A stretch of 64,000 bases of DNA from Amphibacillus indicireducens (lineage in GTDB: Bacteria > Bacillota > Bacilli > Bacillales > Amphibacillaceae), in contig NZ_BAABDL010000014.1 in the NCBI RefSeq assembly GCF_039539605.1, positions 47,682 to 111,681 of the forward strand. The letters run 5' to 3'. The notes under the pieces were generated by a model, which did not search any database, was not told the DNA's origin, and saw nothing but the letters and a program-made list of their open reading frames with translations. A program made the translations under genes and the position numbers. Below are positions 38,291 through 47,915 of the stretch, in pieces; within the stretch, counting starts at the first letter, position 1; every line of letters begins with the position of its first letter.

Positions 38291-39779
38291 TCAAATATCC
38301 GTGACCACTTTTTGTTTCCATAATTCAGATTGTTCAATTTGACTTGCGAGCGCAATCAGCTGATCCTCGCACCCTTTGCCAGCGACAAATTGAACACCCA
38401 TCGGCAAGCCTTCCCTCGTTATAAACGTTGGCACACTCATTGCCGGTTGACCCGTTAAGTTCGCTAGTTGCGTAAACGGTGTATAAGTTAAGCTCGGTAA
38501 AAACATATCATAGACAAGTTTTTGTTGCTCAGCTTGTCGTAAATGATCCACCTTTAACAATTGCTCATGCATTTCCGCACTCGGCAACAACTCACCAATT
38601 TTCGGAGCTGGATGCGCATTTGTCGGCGTTAAATACAGATCATATTCACGATGAAACTCAGCCATTTGAGCAGCCGCAAAATCCCAACCGGCCAAACTTT
38701 CACTATAGGCAGCAGCCGAAACATTTTTGCCAGCCTCATTCAACACCCATGTGATGATTTCAATATCATCCGGCGTCAGATCACGACCTAAGCTACGGCT
38801 CAACTGGGTCACAACTTGATTCATTTCACCACTATTCATCATATAATAAGCCTTCATTAACTCGACCCCATTGACGGGTGCCTCTTGTTCAATAACCTCA
38901 TGCCCTTGTCGCTCGAGCCACTCAACCATTTTCGCAACAGACTGCTTTGCTGCATCACTCACCGACGTCCGAACAGGGGATGCAGTCGTATAAGCGACCC
39001 GCAATTTTTTCGTCGGAGAATTTTTCGTTAAATCAAAATAACTGCCATCAATATAACGGTGTCTGATATGCCGCTTCAGGCTGAATAACTTGAAGGGCGT
39101 CAAGTAATGCGGCGCTATCGCGAACCGAACGGCTAAGCACAAAATCAATCGATGCCCCTTGCCAATTCCGCCACGCACTCGGACCAACCGGCGTCCGGCC
39201 ACGCGTCGGCTTCAGTCCAAACAGCCCAGAAAAACCGGCCGGAATTCGAATCGAACCACCACCATCACTCGCACCTGCGACAGGGACAACACCGCTTGCC
39301 ACAAGTGCAGCTGCACCACCACTTGAACCACCTGGTGAATGCTTCAGATTCCACGGATTCCGAGTCGGGCCATAAACTTCAGCTTCAGTAATATTTTTCA
39401 GACCGAATTCAGGCGTTGTCGTATGACCGAGCATAATAAAACCGGCTTCCTTCAGACGGGCAACGAAATTCGAATCTCGAGTTGCAACGTGATTCGTCAA
39501 CAGCTTTGATCCCGAACTCAAAACCTCCCCCTCAAGTGCTTGGGAAATATCTTTTAAAAATAGTGGTACACCGAAAAATGGTTGCCCACGATCTATTAAT
39601 TGATCAATCTCTTGATATGCACGCTCTCGTCTTGTCCGTGCAATCGCATTTAATTTAGGATTCACTTCTTCCAGTCTATTAAACGCAAGGTCAGCCAACT
39701 CACGCGGCGAAACCTCTTTTTTTCTAACCAATTCAGCCAATCCAACCGCGTCCATCGATTGATATGTCTTCAAATCCAT
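38291..39779 (-). pseudogene. Amidase-signature enzyme split by a frameshift
   Basis: This is an AmiE/GatA-like amidase. The first frame (ATG 39779, after AAGGAGG) has the catalytic Lys in ..GVPLFLKDIS.. and the Ser-Ser core ..SPGGSSGGAAALVASG.., and ends ..AAYQTPLY at 39048. The protein continues one frame over as ..DGSYFDLTKNSPTKKLRVAY.. to ..MSVPTFITREGLPMGVQFV.. at the C terminus. Removing one T of ATATTGATGG near 39052 restores PLYDGSYFD and a protein of about 495 residues. With all catalytic residues intact, a sequencing error is as likely as a real mutation. Confidence 0.85.
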
Positions 39780-39861
39780 CACAATTGCCTCCTTGATTGC
39801 TTTTTAACAGTATAGCAGAAAGCTAGAAGTTAAAAAAACATTTTAAACACAATCTACCAAA

Positions 39862-39887
39862 AAAAGCACCCAATCGAAGGTGCTTTG
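39862..39887 (-). terminator. Terminator after the 147-residue protein gene
   Basis: AAAGCACCT / GGGTGCTTT stem with seven T's on the minus strand. Confidence 0.8.
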
Positions 39888-39892
39888 ATTCA

Positions 39893-40336
39893 TTATGATT
39901 TCACTTTCTTAAAAGGAAAGTCAGCCTCTGCCACGTCCGACTCCTCAAAACCGCTCACTTCAACAAAAACATGCGTCAGATCAGACTCCAACCTCACACT
40001 GACAGCTAACAATTGATCCGCGATCGTTTTAACAAAAACTCTCCGCTCACTTTTATCAGGAAACCTTTTGTCTTTGACCGTCTCTAGATAATCCCCGATC
40101 GCTATCTGACGCATTGCCTGCATTAATAGCTCAGTTGCATCCTGATTCGAAAATAAAACTGATAACGCATTTTGATCTAAATCCTCTGCATCAACTTCCT
40201 GATCTTGCTCCTCTTCATTTTGAATAAATAATTCCAGCGCTTCATTTTCAAGCGTTTCACGAAGCTGATCGATAAAATGTTTAACGACAAACTTTTGTTC
40301 AATTCGATGATTATAATTTTTACTCATAGTCGACAC
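39893..40336 (-). CDS. Acidic protein of unknown function
   Basis: This is a 147-residue soluble protein. It has a basic N-terminal tail, a very acidic central stretch (..QNEEEQDQEVDAEDLDQN.. at about 39-56) and a C-terminal part rich in alternating hydrophobic and charged residues (..VSVRLESDLTHVFVEVSGF..). GTG 40336 lies four bases after GAGGAGG. I do not recognise the family. Confidence 0.65.
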   Translation of the reverse strand: MSTMSKNYNHRIEQKFVVKHFIDQLRETLENEALELFIQNEEEQDQEVDAEDLDQNALSVLFSNQDATELLMQAMRQIAIGDYLETVKDKRFPDKSERRVFVKTIADQLLAVSVRLESDLTHVFVEVSGFEESDVAEADFPFKKVKS

Positions 40337-40502
40337 AACACCTCCTCAAACCACAATAATATTTAAAAATCCCATTTTTAAAATGCGCTACCAATTAAAA
40401 ATGAGATTGATCAAATCATTTAAAATATTAAGTTAATGTTAGGCAGAGTATAATGTCCCGCTATTGTATTATAACATAATTTCTTCCTTTTATCAAATGA
40501 AG

Positions 40503-40605
40503 GCACTATATATAGTATCAAGGTGAATTTTATCGGAAAATAATCAATATATCGTATGAAGTTGTCACAGATAATAATAGTTTACGCTCGAATGAGCATA
40601 AGACA
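40503..40605. repeat. Degenerate direct repeat, copy A (copy B 42428-42525)
   Basis: The two copies share actatatatagt, atcaatatat(c/t)gtatgaa and ta(c/t)gctc(g/a)aat in the same order and spacing. They flank the pRiA4b ORF-3-like gene and the remnant beside it. Confidence 0.5.
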
Positions 40606-40639
40606 TGAAAAAAAATAATCTACTTTGGCTATGACTATT

Positions 40640-42007
40640 TTAATCATCATAATAATAGTACTGCTCAGGAGCTTTACCTTTCTCTGCACTAATATACGGT
40701 TTAATAGGTTTAGTTTCGCCTTCTTCAATGCCCATAACTGTCACGTTAAAAGTCCATTCATCACCATAATCATATAAATACATAAACTGCTGTCCCACGT
40801 GCATACCAACAGAGCCAATCATTACTTCAGTTGCAATCGATTGACTGGAGTAATCCAGCGGTGACACAATACTATCTTCAGACCATTTTTGCCCATCCAT
40901 AAAAAAGGAATACAGGTGATCATCATCAAACTGATAAGCTTTAATGATGATATGATGAAGATCATCCATCGTGTTATCTCCTGATAAGACAACTGTTCGC
41001 CAAGTCGATTGATTTAAAGATACCTTAAACGTATGACGTCCACTCACAAATTTACGCTCCATTCTAGGAAGTGTTGTTTTTACACCACCACTTGGAAACA
41101 GCTTAATCAAAGCAACATTAAACAGAGACTGCTCTTTTTCAACTGCTTCTTCATTATGAAGTGGCGCACCTGGAATTGGGTTGATCTCCCCAAACATTCG
41201 ACGTCGCAACGGGATATTCCACTTGTATAAATCTCTCTGTTCCAACAAGATAGATAGCACTTTTACCGCAAATGTAGTTAGTTTGATCTTTTCAGCAAAA
41301 AAGACTAACTTTTTACCATATAGTTCCACCCTTTGGTAATCCTTTTTACAAACCCATAAACCGAACCACTCAAAATATAAGATAAAATTACTCCACTTTT
41401 CAAGAAGGTTGAACAGTAACGAATCATTCGCAATTTCTAACATATCTTCATTGCATTCAACCGATATTTTTTCTAACATCTCTGGAAAGACAAAATCGAT
41501 CGAACTGTAAACATGATCTGAAAGAATAGACCAATCTAAATCGACCCAAAATGTCTCTAATAGAAAACAGTATTTCTCGGCTTCCGAAAGTTTTTGATAA
41601 AGAGACCATCTATCAGTTAAGGTTAAGTGATTCCTAGTTAATTCTTTTTTAATCAGGTGTGCACTAGTTGCAAGTTGATAGAAAAAGTGAATGTATGGGT
41701 AATACTCCTGCTGAGAATAGTTTGTTGTATCCTTTGCTTGTACCGATAATTGCTGATTGATAAAAGGCAAATGTTTGCTTGAAAGATAGCCTCTTTTTTT
41801 CGTAATCTGAATTGGATGGCTTTGAATATAGCTCATAAATTTATCAAAATCCCTAACCAATTCAATTGGGAACGTTTTCTTATTTGATCCAAATGTAAAT
41901 GATTGTTGCTTATTATTTTCAGATTGACCCGTTCCAAATGCTTCTGGAGCATCAAATAAATCATCTAGGGACAATTGTCGCTCAGTTCCATAATTTTTTT
42001 CATCCAT
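40640..42007 (-). CDS. Plasmid pRiA4b ORF-3-like family protein
   Basis: This 455-residue protein carries the PF07929-type domain in its last 150 residues: ..HTFKVSLNQSTWRTVVLSGD.., ..LYSFFMDGQKW.., ..FMYLYDYGDEWTFNVTV.. and ..YYYYDD. The function is unknown; the domain occurs as a passenger in mobile elements. The N-terminal two-thirds is helical with no recognised domain. ATG 42007 follows AAGGGTG; the longer frame upstream is unsupported. Confidence 0.8.
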   Translation of the reverse strand: MDEKNYGTERQLSLDDLFDAPEAFGTGQSENNKQQSFTFGSNKKTFPIELVRDFDKFMSYIQSHPIQITKKRGYLSSKHLPFINQQLSVQAKDTTNYSQQEYYPYIHFFYQLATSAHLIKKELTRNHLTLTDRWSLYQKLSEAEKYCFLLETFWVDLDWSILSDHVYSSIDFVFPEMLEKISVECNEDMLEIANDSLLFNLLEKWSNFILYFEWFGLWVCKKDYQRVELYGKKLVFFAEKIKLTTFAVKVLSILLEQRDLYKWNIPLRRRMFGEINPIPGAPLHNEEAVEKEQSLFNVALIKLFPSGGVKTTLPRMERKFVSGRHTFKVSLNQSTWRTVVLSGDNTMDDLHHIIIKAYQFDDDHLYSFFMDGQKWSEDSIVSPLDYSSQSIATEVMIGSVGMHVGQQFMYLYDYGDEWTFNVTVMGIEEGETKPIKPYISAEKGKAPEQYYYYDD

Positions 42008-42099
42008 TTGTGTCACACCCTTGTCATTATCTTTTATAAAAGCAATAATATAATAAACGTTGCGATTCGTAAAGTGCGTAATTGATCGATCTTTCAACA

Positions 42100-42378
42100 A
42101 TGCAAGAAACAAACTCAGAAGGGATCATTGCACGTGAGGCATTGTTTCTAGCAGATGAAGGAGAAACGGACGATCATTTATTGGATTGGCAACAAGAAGA
42201 AGCCGAGCTTGCCTATCAAATCGTTAAAAATAGTGATCAATTTATCCAACCTCCCTTCGCTATGAAATTAACAAATACCAGATGATGGAGACACTTTGTT
42301 ACAATCAATCGAACACTAAAATACAAACAAATTACAATCGATTTTTGCGAACAAAACCAAATCGACTACATTGAATAG
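42100..42378 (+). pseudogene. Remnant of an unidentified gene with an in-frame stop
   Basis: A frame beginning ..MQETNSEGIIAREALFLADE.. has protein-like composition (..DDHLLDWQQEEAELAYQIVK..). It meets TGA at 42283 and continues in frame as WRHFVTINRTLKYKQITIDF.. to TAG 42376. No ribosome binding site is seen. I do not recognise the family; it may be noise. Confidence 0.3.
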
Positions 42379-42559
42379 GAGAATGAAAGGCTTGTTAGTA
42401 ACATCATTATAATATTCAATGAAACTGCTGACTATATATAGTGTGGTAGAGAAACTCATCGATTACTTATCAATATATTGTATGAAATGCTCAGAGACCA
42501 CAAGAGGCTATGCTCAAATATTTGATTTGTGCTAAAATAAGCGTAAACATATTAAAAAC

Positions 42560-42772
42560 TAGTAGTATACGTAAGCCAATACTCTCTCATGGCTCTTTAT
42601 CATATACTTTATATCTCATAAACATTAAATTTAACCTTTTAACTGCGCTCATGATTCGGTTCGTTTGATTTTTTGCCGCTACTGGATTTAATAATTGAAA
42701 AGCAATATATTCGTATATATTACGTAAATCCTTTTCTACTTCAACAGTATAAACAACTTCTTAACGACTCAT
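42560..42772 (-). pseudogene. Decayed ParE/RelE-type toxin
   Basis: ATG 42772 overlaps the antitoxin stop (TAATG), the usual arrangement. The frame reads MSR, TAA, then EVVYTVEVEKDLRNIYEYIA.., ..LLNPVAAKNQTNRIMSAVKR.. and ..MRYKVYDKEP, then TGA where the family has Trp, followed by weak similarity (ESIGLRIL..). Two in-frame stops disable it. Confidence 0.8.
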
Positions 42773-43074
42773 TATTCATAACCCTGTTCTATTTTTTCAG
42801 CAACTCGATCCGCTGTGGAAAATCGACCTTCAGTCAAATCTTTAAACCCTTTTTCAATTTCTAAGTTAAACTGTTGCTGATCAAGTTTCTCAATCCGTAA
42901 TAGCTTATTTTCTGTAAGCTTTACATCAAATGGAATGCCCTGCTGATAAATCACTTGTCTTAAAAATAATCCCACCGCATTCGACATTGGAATACCAAGT
43001 TGTCCTAATACTTCCTCAGCTTGTCGCTTCACTTCTGGCTCAATCCGTACCGTGATATTAGACGTCCTTGACAT
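42772..43074 (-). CDS. RelB/DinJ-family antitoxin
   Basis: This 100-residue antitoxin has an N-terminal ribbon-helix-helix (..SNITVRIEPEVKRQAEEVL.., ..LGIPMSNAVGLFLRQVI..) and a C-terminal toxin-binding tail. It starts at ATG 43074, ten bases after AGGGG; another ATG three codons earlier is too close to it. It is intact while its toxin gene is not, so it can now act only as a repressor or as protection against related toxins. Confidence 0.88.
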   Translation of the reverse strand: MSRTSNITVRIEPEVKRQAEEVLGQLGIPMSNAVGLFLRQVIYQQGIPFDVKLTENKLLRIEKLDQQQFNLEIEKGFKDLTEGRFSTADRVAEKIEQGYE

Positions 43075-43450
43075 GATTAACATCCCCTAAATAACATCAT
43101 ACACAATTGTATGTCAATTCGAAATACAATGATATGCTTTTCGTTCTACGAATATTGCTTTTCATCATTTAATTTCATCCTCTTCCTTGTTATTATTCTC
43201 AATAGAAGTAATAATAGAATTAACTCAACTTTCGCAGATGAAAATAAGCAAATAACCCTTGATGCATTAGGAAAGACGCATTGTTCATTATCCATATTGA
43301 CTTTTACTTATACACATGGAAAATTTAATCGCAGATCGATATTTTGAGCATTTATTCGTTCCGAAAAGCAACTGGTTCGCTTTTCGCGGGGATGGCTTCA
43401 GCTAACTTTTGTAGCAAAGTACGCTACAAAAGTGGATCTTCAGCTCATCC

Positions 43451-43510
43451 TCGGAAATAAAGACTGATTTCCTTCGTGCGATGTATCGCTGACGAAGCTT
43501 TTCCTTGTCC
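43451..43510 (+). repeat. 60-bp hairpin module, copy 2
   Basis: It is inserted between tcatcc and tattcccgca; copy 1 of the element has these two joined at 20215-20225. It is flanked by TCCT on both sides. Its centre TTCGTGCGATGTATCGCTGACGAA folds back (longest piece: GCGATGTATCGC). Confidence 0.8.
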
Positions 43511-43732
43511 TATTCCCGCAGAAGTCTCACCAGTTGCTTATCTCCACTCTGATTAGCTCTCCTTACTTTTAAAATAAGTTTATCTCGTCAGAAAATAAAA
43601 AGTAAGTAGACTGGATCGATTTTGATAGGACACAAATCATAATCAAAACACGAATCTTGACGAATAAGTTATCAGAGCGATACGTAAGTAAGAAAGCCAG
43701 ACTAAGTGATTGGAACGGCAGGCGGCGACTCC

Positions 43733-43791
43733 TTGAAAATAAAGGGCGATTTTCTACGTGCGATGCATCGCTGTCGAAGCCTTCCTTGTCC
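43733..43791 (+). repeat. 59-bp hairpin module, copy 3
   Basis: It is inserted between gcgactcc and agcgggaaaa, which are adjacent in copy 1 of the element (about 20435-20445). It has the same orientation and sequence type as copy 2. Confidence 0.8.
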
Positions 43792-44116
43792 AGCGGGAAA
43801 AGATCGAGTCCGAAAATCCTTATTGCGACACGGTAGTGGAGCAATAAAAGTTGAGGCCGATTAAAGGAAGGCCGGCTAAAACCGTCACGTCCTGTGACAA
43901 CGCCTGCATGACCTACATCCTGTAGGCCTGAAAGCGTCCGCCTAGAGTGGAAATCACGCGTCTAGCACCAACAAAATGATTCGTGTTTTGTCCACAATTA
44001 AGTCGTTAAGTCAAGTACTATACTTAAAAGCAATGCCAACCTTAATAAATCTAATGACAGACTAAAGATTTTGCTGCGAAAGTTGAGGAATTAAGAAATA
44101 AACAGGAGGGTAAAAA

Positions 44117-45760
44117 TTGAATCTCAATAATTTTGAAGAATATATTGGTGACCTGATTGTCTATCGTGGCGAGCATTATTATCTAAATAAATATGTCAAA
44201 CAAATTAATCAAACAAAAAATGGTGATTACAAAGCAACAGTCAGCGGCTCAAAAAAATACACCGTTAAAGTGAAACTTGATCAAGCAAACAACATCATTG
44301 CTTCAGCCTGTACTTGCCCTTATGACTTTGGTGACATTTGCAAGCATGAAGTCGCCGTTTTCTTTGAATTACGTGACCAAAACACAATCGAATCCGTAGA
44401 AGAACCTGAACTAAAAGATTTATTACAAAAACTCCCCAAACAAAAATTAATTGATTTTTTAATTGATCAGACTAATAAAAATCCAGAATTAGAGCTAGAA
44501 TTACGATTAAACTTTGGACCAAAAGAAGATGAAATTTTTGCATCAAGAGCGCTAATTAAGGAATATATCGAATCAGCAACAGATAACGGATTTGTCTCAT
44601 ATAATGACGCCTGGGACGCTGTCTATGGCGCTGAACTTGTGCTCGAAAAAATGCTGAACTACCTTGACAGCGATGAAACCAAAACCATTATCCTCCTCGG
44701 CGAAATGATTTTAGCAGAAATGACCGATCTGATTGGCTATTGTGATGATTCAGGTGGGGCAATCGGTGGTGTGATTGATCAAGCAATCGAAAATATGGCT
44801 TACGCAACAGCTCAAACGACCGCCCATCTTTCCACTAAAGAAAAACTAGAGATTGTTCAACTACTGGTGAAAGCTTCCCAACATGAAAGATATCAAGGCT
44901 GGAGCGACTGGCAATTAGCACTACTCAAAATTTGCTTGCCACTTTGCGATGTAGCAGACTGCCGAACTTTATTAGAAAACGAGCTTGAAAAACTTTCGAA
45001 TGAAGCTAAGCCTAACAGATATCTACTTAAAGAAATCAAGCTCCTCCAAGCTGAGCTAATTAAAAAATACGATTCAGATGAGCAGACCCAGAGATTTTTA
45101 GCAGAAAACATTGCGATTCCAGAAATTAGAGAACAGATTATTTTACAACACTTTGAACAAAAAGATTATCAACAAGCATTGGAGTTGTGTGTGGATGGTG
45201 AGAAGTTAGACCATGATTACGCCGGTCTAGTTTCTAGATGGAAAAACTACCGCTATCAAGCATATGAACAGTTAAACGATCTCGAAAATCAGAAATCGTT
45301 AGGGATGTCACTCTTATTAGCAGGCGACTATGATTATTTTGGCAAACTAAAAAAATTGCACGAAAAAGATCAGTGGCCTGCCGTGCTCGACTATATAACT
45401 GAAAATATCGATCAAACGGGATACCGAAATCACGTCTACTTACAAATCTTAAAAGCAGAAAATCTGACAGACAAGCTGTTAACATTCTGTAAAAATAACC
45501 CGTCTATGGTTAGCGAACTCTATCCCGATCTGATGACGGAATACCCTGAACAAGTGAAGGAAATATTTATTCACTCCATTCGTTCAATTGCAGAGCATTC
45601 TTCAAATCGCAAAGAATACCGTGGCGTTTGTAAGATCATTAGAACATTTAACAAAGCCACCGACCATGAAAACACTGCGAAAATCATTAAAGAACTTGAA
45701 CAGCGCTATCACAGAAAACCGGCTTTTTTAGATGAATTGAGTAAGATTCGGATTAGCTAA
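44117..45760 (+). CDS. SWIM zinc-finger protein
   Basis: This 547-residue protein has an N-terminal SWIM zinc finger (about residues 60-80: ..ASACTCPYDFGDICKHEVA.., C-x-C...C-x-H) followed by a long helical-repeat region. SWIM proteins bind nucleic acid or protein and often sit beside SNF2 helicases; none is present here. TTG 44117 follows AGGAGGG. It stands directly after the mobile element, which may supply or disturb its promoter. Confidence 0.88.
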   Translation: MNLNNFEEYIGDLIVYRGEHYYLNKYVKQINQTKNGDYKATVSGSKKYTVKVKLDQANNIIASACTCPYDFGDICKHEVAVFFELRDQNTIESVEEPELKDLLQKLPKQKLIDFLIDQTNKNPELELELRLNFGPKEDEIFASRALIKEYIESATDNGFVSYNDAWDAVYGAELVLEKMLNYLDSDETKTIILLGEMILAEMTDLIGYCDDSGGAIGGVIDQAIENMAYATAQTTAHLSTKEKLEIVQLLVKASQHERYQGWSDWQLALLKICLPLCDVADCRTLLENELEKLSNEAKPNRYLLKEIKLLQAELIKKYDSDEQTQRFLAENIAIPEIREQIILQHFEQKDYQQALELCVDGEKLDHDYAGLVSRWKNYRYQAYEQLNDLENQKSLGMSLLLAGDYDYFGKLKKLHEKDQWPAVLDYITENIDQTGYRNHVYLQILKAENLTDKLLTFCKNNPSMVSELYPDLMTEYPEQVKEIFIHSIRSIAEHSSNRKEYRGVCKIIRTFNKATDHENTAKIIKELEQRYHRKPAFLDELSKIRIS

Positions 45761-45776
45761 TTATTAATGATCAGCA

Positions 45777-45808
45777 AAAAGAACTGGCCAGGGCCAGTTC
45801 TTTCTATT
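45777..45808 (+). terminator. Terminator after the SWIM gene
   Basis: AAAGAACTGGCC / GGCCAGTTCTTT stem with a three-base loop and T-rich tail. Confidence 0.9.
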
Positions 45809-45833
45809 TTAATCGATCGATTACGATTAAATT

Positions 45834-46565
45834 TTACTTAAATAATTCCTGTACTTTATGATAACTGTCAATTGTCCCGATATCGTGGCGCATGCCTTCG
45901 AACAGGTAGGCGTAAACTATTCGCTGGTTAATTAACCACGGTACGAAATTTCCTGGTGCATCTGGATTGTGACTTTCAAGCAAGTACTGCTTAATTAATG
46001 GTAGTGTTTTTCTCTGGTAAATATAAAATGGTGGGACAGCATAATTTGATTTCGGTTGGTTTGGTTTTTCTTCAAACAACATGACGCGATTGTCTTCACT
46101 TAGAAAAACGACGCCTGTTTGTTTTAAATCTTCGATATCATCTAGTTCGTGTGCTGTGATGCAATCCGCGTTCATTTGTTGATAAAATTCAACGAACTCG
46201 GTCAACTCAAATTCAAATAGATTATCGCCTGCTAGTACCATAATGTCCTCATCAATTTTTTCTGTTTCAATTACGTACTGCATATCAGCGATCGCACCTA
46301 ATCGATTGTCATTTGTTGTTGTTTGGTCATTAATGACTACAATCGGCTTGTCGCCTTGATAATTTTCAGCCCATTCAGTAAAAGCTGGGGTGAATTTTTC
46401 GTTTGTAACGATGAAGACTTCGTTGATCTCGGTTACTTTTTCGACTTTCTCCATAATGTGATTCAGGATTGTTTTGCCACCAACTTCTAGGAGTGGTTTG
46501 GCTTTGTTTTTTGTGATTGGATAAAGACGGGTGGCATAACCCGCCGCTAAAATAATGACTTTCAT
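45834..46565 (-). CDS. Sugar-phosphate nucleotidyltransferase
   Basis: This NTP-transferase-family enzyme has 243 residues and converts a sugar-1-phosphate plus NTP to NDP-sugar. The start ..MKVIILAAGYATRLYPITKN.. has the nucleotide-binding loop, ..KAKPLLEVGGKTI.. follows, and ..VLAGDNLFEF.. holds the metal-binding Asp. ATG 46565 follows GAGGTGAAGC. It is ten bases downstream of a GHMP sugar kinase gene, so the two would make a kinase-nucleotidyltransferase salvage route (inference). Confidence 0.88.
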   Translation of the reverse strand: MKVIILAAGYATRLYPITKNKAKPLLEVGGKTILNHIMEKVEKVTEINEVFIVTNEKFTPAFTEWAENYQGDKPIVVINDQTTTNDNRLGAIADMQYVIETEKIDEDIMVLAGDNLFEFELTEFVEFYQQMNADCITAHELDDIEDLKQTGVVFLSEDNRVMLFEEKPNQPKSNYAVPPFYIYQRKTLPLIKQYLLESHNPDAPGNFVPWLINQRIVYAYLFEGMRHDIGTIDSYHKVQELFK

Positions 46566-46575
46566 TTGCTTCACC

Positions 46576-47762
46576 TCAGTATGTATTTTCGATTCGCGCG
46601 CCGTCACTTGTTTGGCAGAAATACACTTTATAAATATCTTGATAGTCGGGGTGTGCTACAGGATATGTTGCATCAATTTTTGCTTTAATCTCTGCTTTAT
46701 ATGCTGGGTCAATCAAGCCGACACAGCAACCGCGATAACCTGCACCACTAAAGCGTGCACCGTAGACACCTGTTGTTTCTTTAAGAATATTGTAGATTGT
46801 GATCAATTCAGGGCAACCTGATTCATATTGGTGGATCGAGCTTGCACCAGATTCGAACATCAGTTGACCGAATGTCTCGAGGTCTCCATTGCGCCAAGCA
46901 TCGATTCCGGCATGAACACGCTGTTGTTCGGTATAATAATGGTCGGCTCTTTTCTGAAATTTGCCAGGAACTTGATCACGATATTTTTGATAGAGTGCTT
47001 CTGGAATATCACGGAGCTTAACGTCTTCTAGAGCCTGACGCTTTTTGCCAGCTAATTCTTCAATAATCCAGCCGGCAACTTTACATTCATCGACGCGATT
47101 ATTGTCATCCGTTCCGATCAATGCTTTTGTGACACCTGAGTAGACGACGAGCACTTCAAAATCAGGCATCTGCGTAGATTTTTCGACAAGGTGATGCTCA
47201 CTCGTTTGACAATCCATCACGAGCAACTGATTATCTTCACTCAAAATATTAGCTGATTGATCTAAAATGCCATTCTTGAGTCCGATAAATTCTGTTTCAA
47301 CCCAGTGGCTGTAAAAAACAAATTCACGTTTTGGAATCTCTAGGTGATTAACCTCTGCAAGTGCCATCAAATATGCCGTCGTTACCGCAGCCGATGAACT
47401 CAAGCCGCCGATCGGAAGCTTGCCACTAATGACTGCCTGGAAGCCTTTCCGGATTCGATGATCCCGCTTCAACGACAACACCGCACCACGCAAATAATTT
47501 CCCCAAAAACTAGGAAGCATATCTGGTACAGAATCAATATGGAAATACTCGACATCTAGGAAATCCATACTCCGCACCCGAATATAACCATCATCCGTCG
47601 GTGCAAAAACCATCTCGACATTTGAATCAAGCGCCATCCCAGTTACCACACCATCCTGATGATCAACGTGTGCACCTAAAGGGCAGATTCGAAGCGGTTA
47701 CTTCACCTGCTTCGTTTTTGCTCACCATACAACTCTATGAACTTATTTAATAGATTCTCCAT
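46576..47762 (-). pseudogene. GHMP sugar kinase (galactokinase-like) with disrupted 5' end
   Basis: The body matches GHMP sugar kinases: ..RICPLGAHVDHQ.. (sugar-binding, read in frame from 47696 down), ..LPIGGLSSSAAVTTAYLMAL.. (ATP loop) and ..GARFSGAGYRGCCVGL... The natural start looks like ATG 47762 (MENLLNKFIELYGEQ.., after GAGGT). That frame stops at 47705-47703. Linking it to the body needs two one-base shifts (via ..NEAGEV.. in the third frame). A later ATG at 47649 would delete the sugar-binding motif. So the gene is broken, or the sequence is wrong in about 30 bases. Confidence 0.75.
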
Positions 47763-47915
47763 GAAATTATGACCTCATTTGCTAGATTTCTAGTTGATCT
47801 TTTTTATTATAACAAATTGTCGTTCGTGATTGTGAAATTACTGTCGATTTTGCTTTTGACGAACTTAATACTTAGGTCTATAATATCAAGAATGATGATA
47901 AGAAGGAGTAATCAG

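Larger units (their letters stand above)
43224..44087. mobile_element. MITE-like element with terminal inverted repeats and target duplication (copy 2)
   Basis: The ends are CTCAACTTTCGCAG and CTGCGAAAGTTGAG, flanked by a 7-bp direct repeat GAATTAA (43217-43223 and 44088-44094). It has no transposase. It contains the palindromic core element (about 43363-43530) with outer arms AGCAACTGGT/ACCAGTTGCT, and two 59-60 bp modules absent from copy 1. Frames inside it are not genes. Confidence 0.88.

Noticed and set aside
43569..43844. 91-residue minus-strand open frame inside the second MITE-like element
   Set aside because: It spans the inserted 59-bp module and repeat sequence, is absent in frame from the first copy and has no family likeness.
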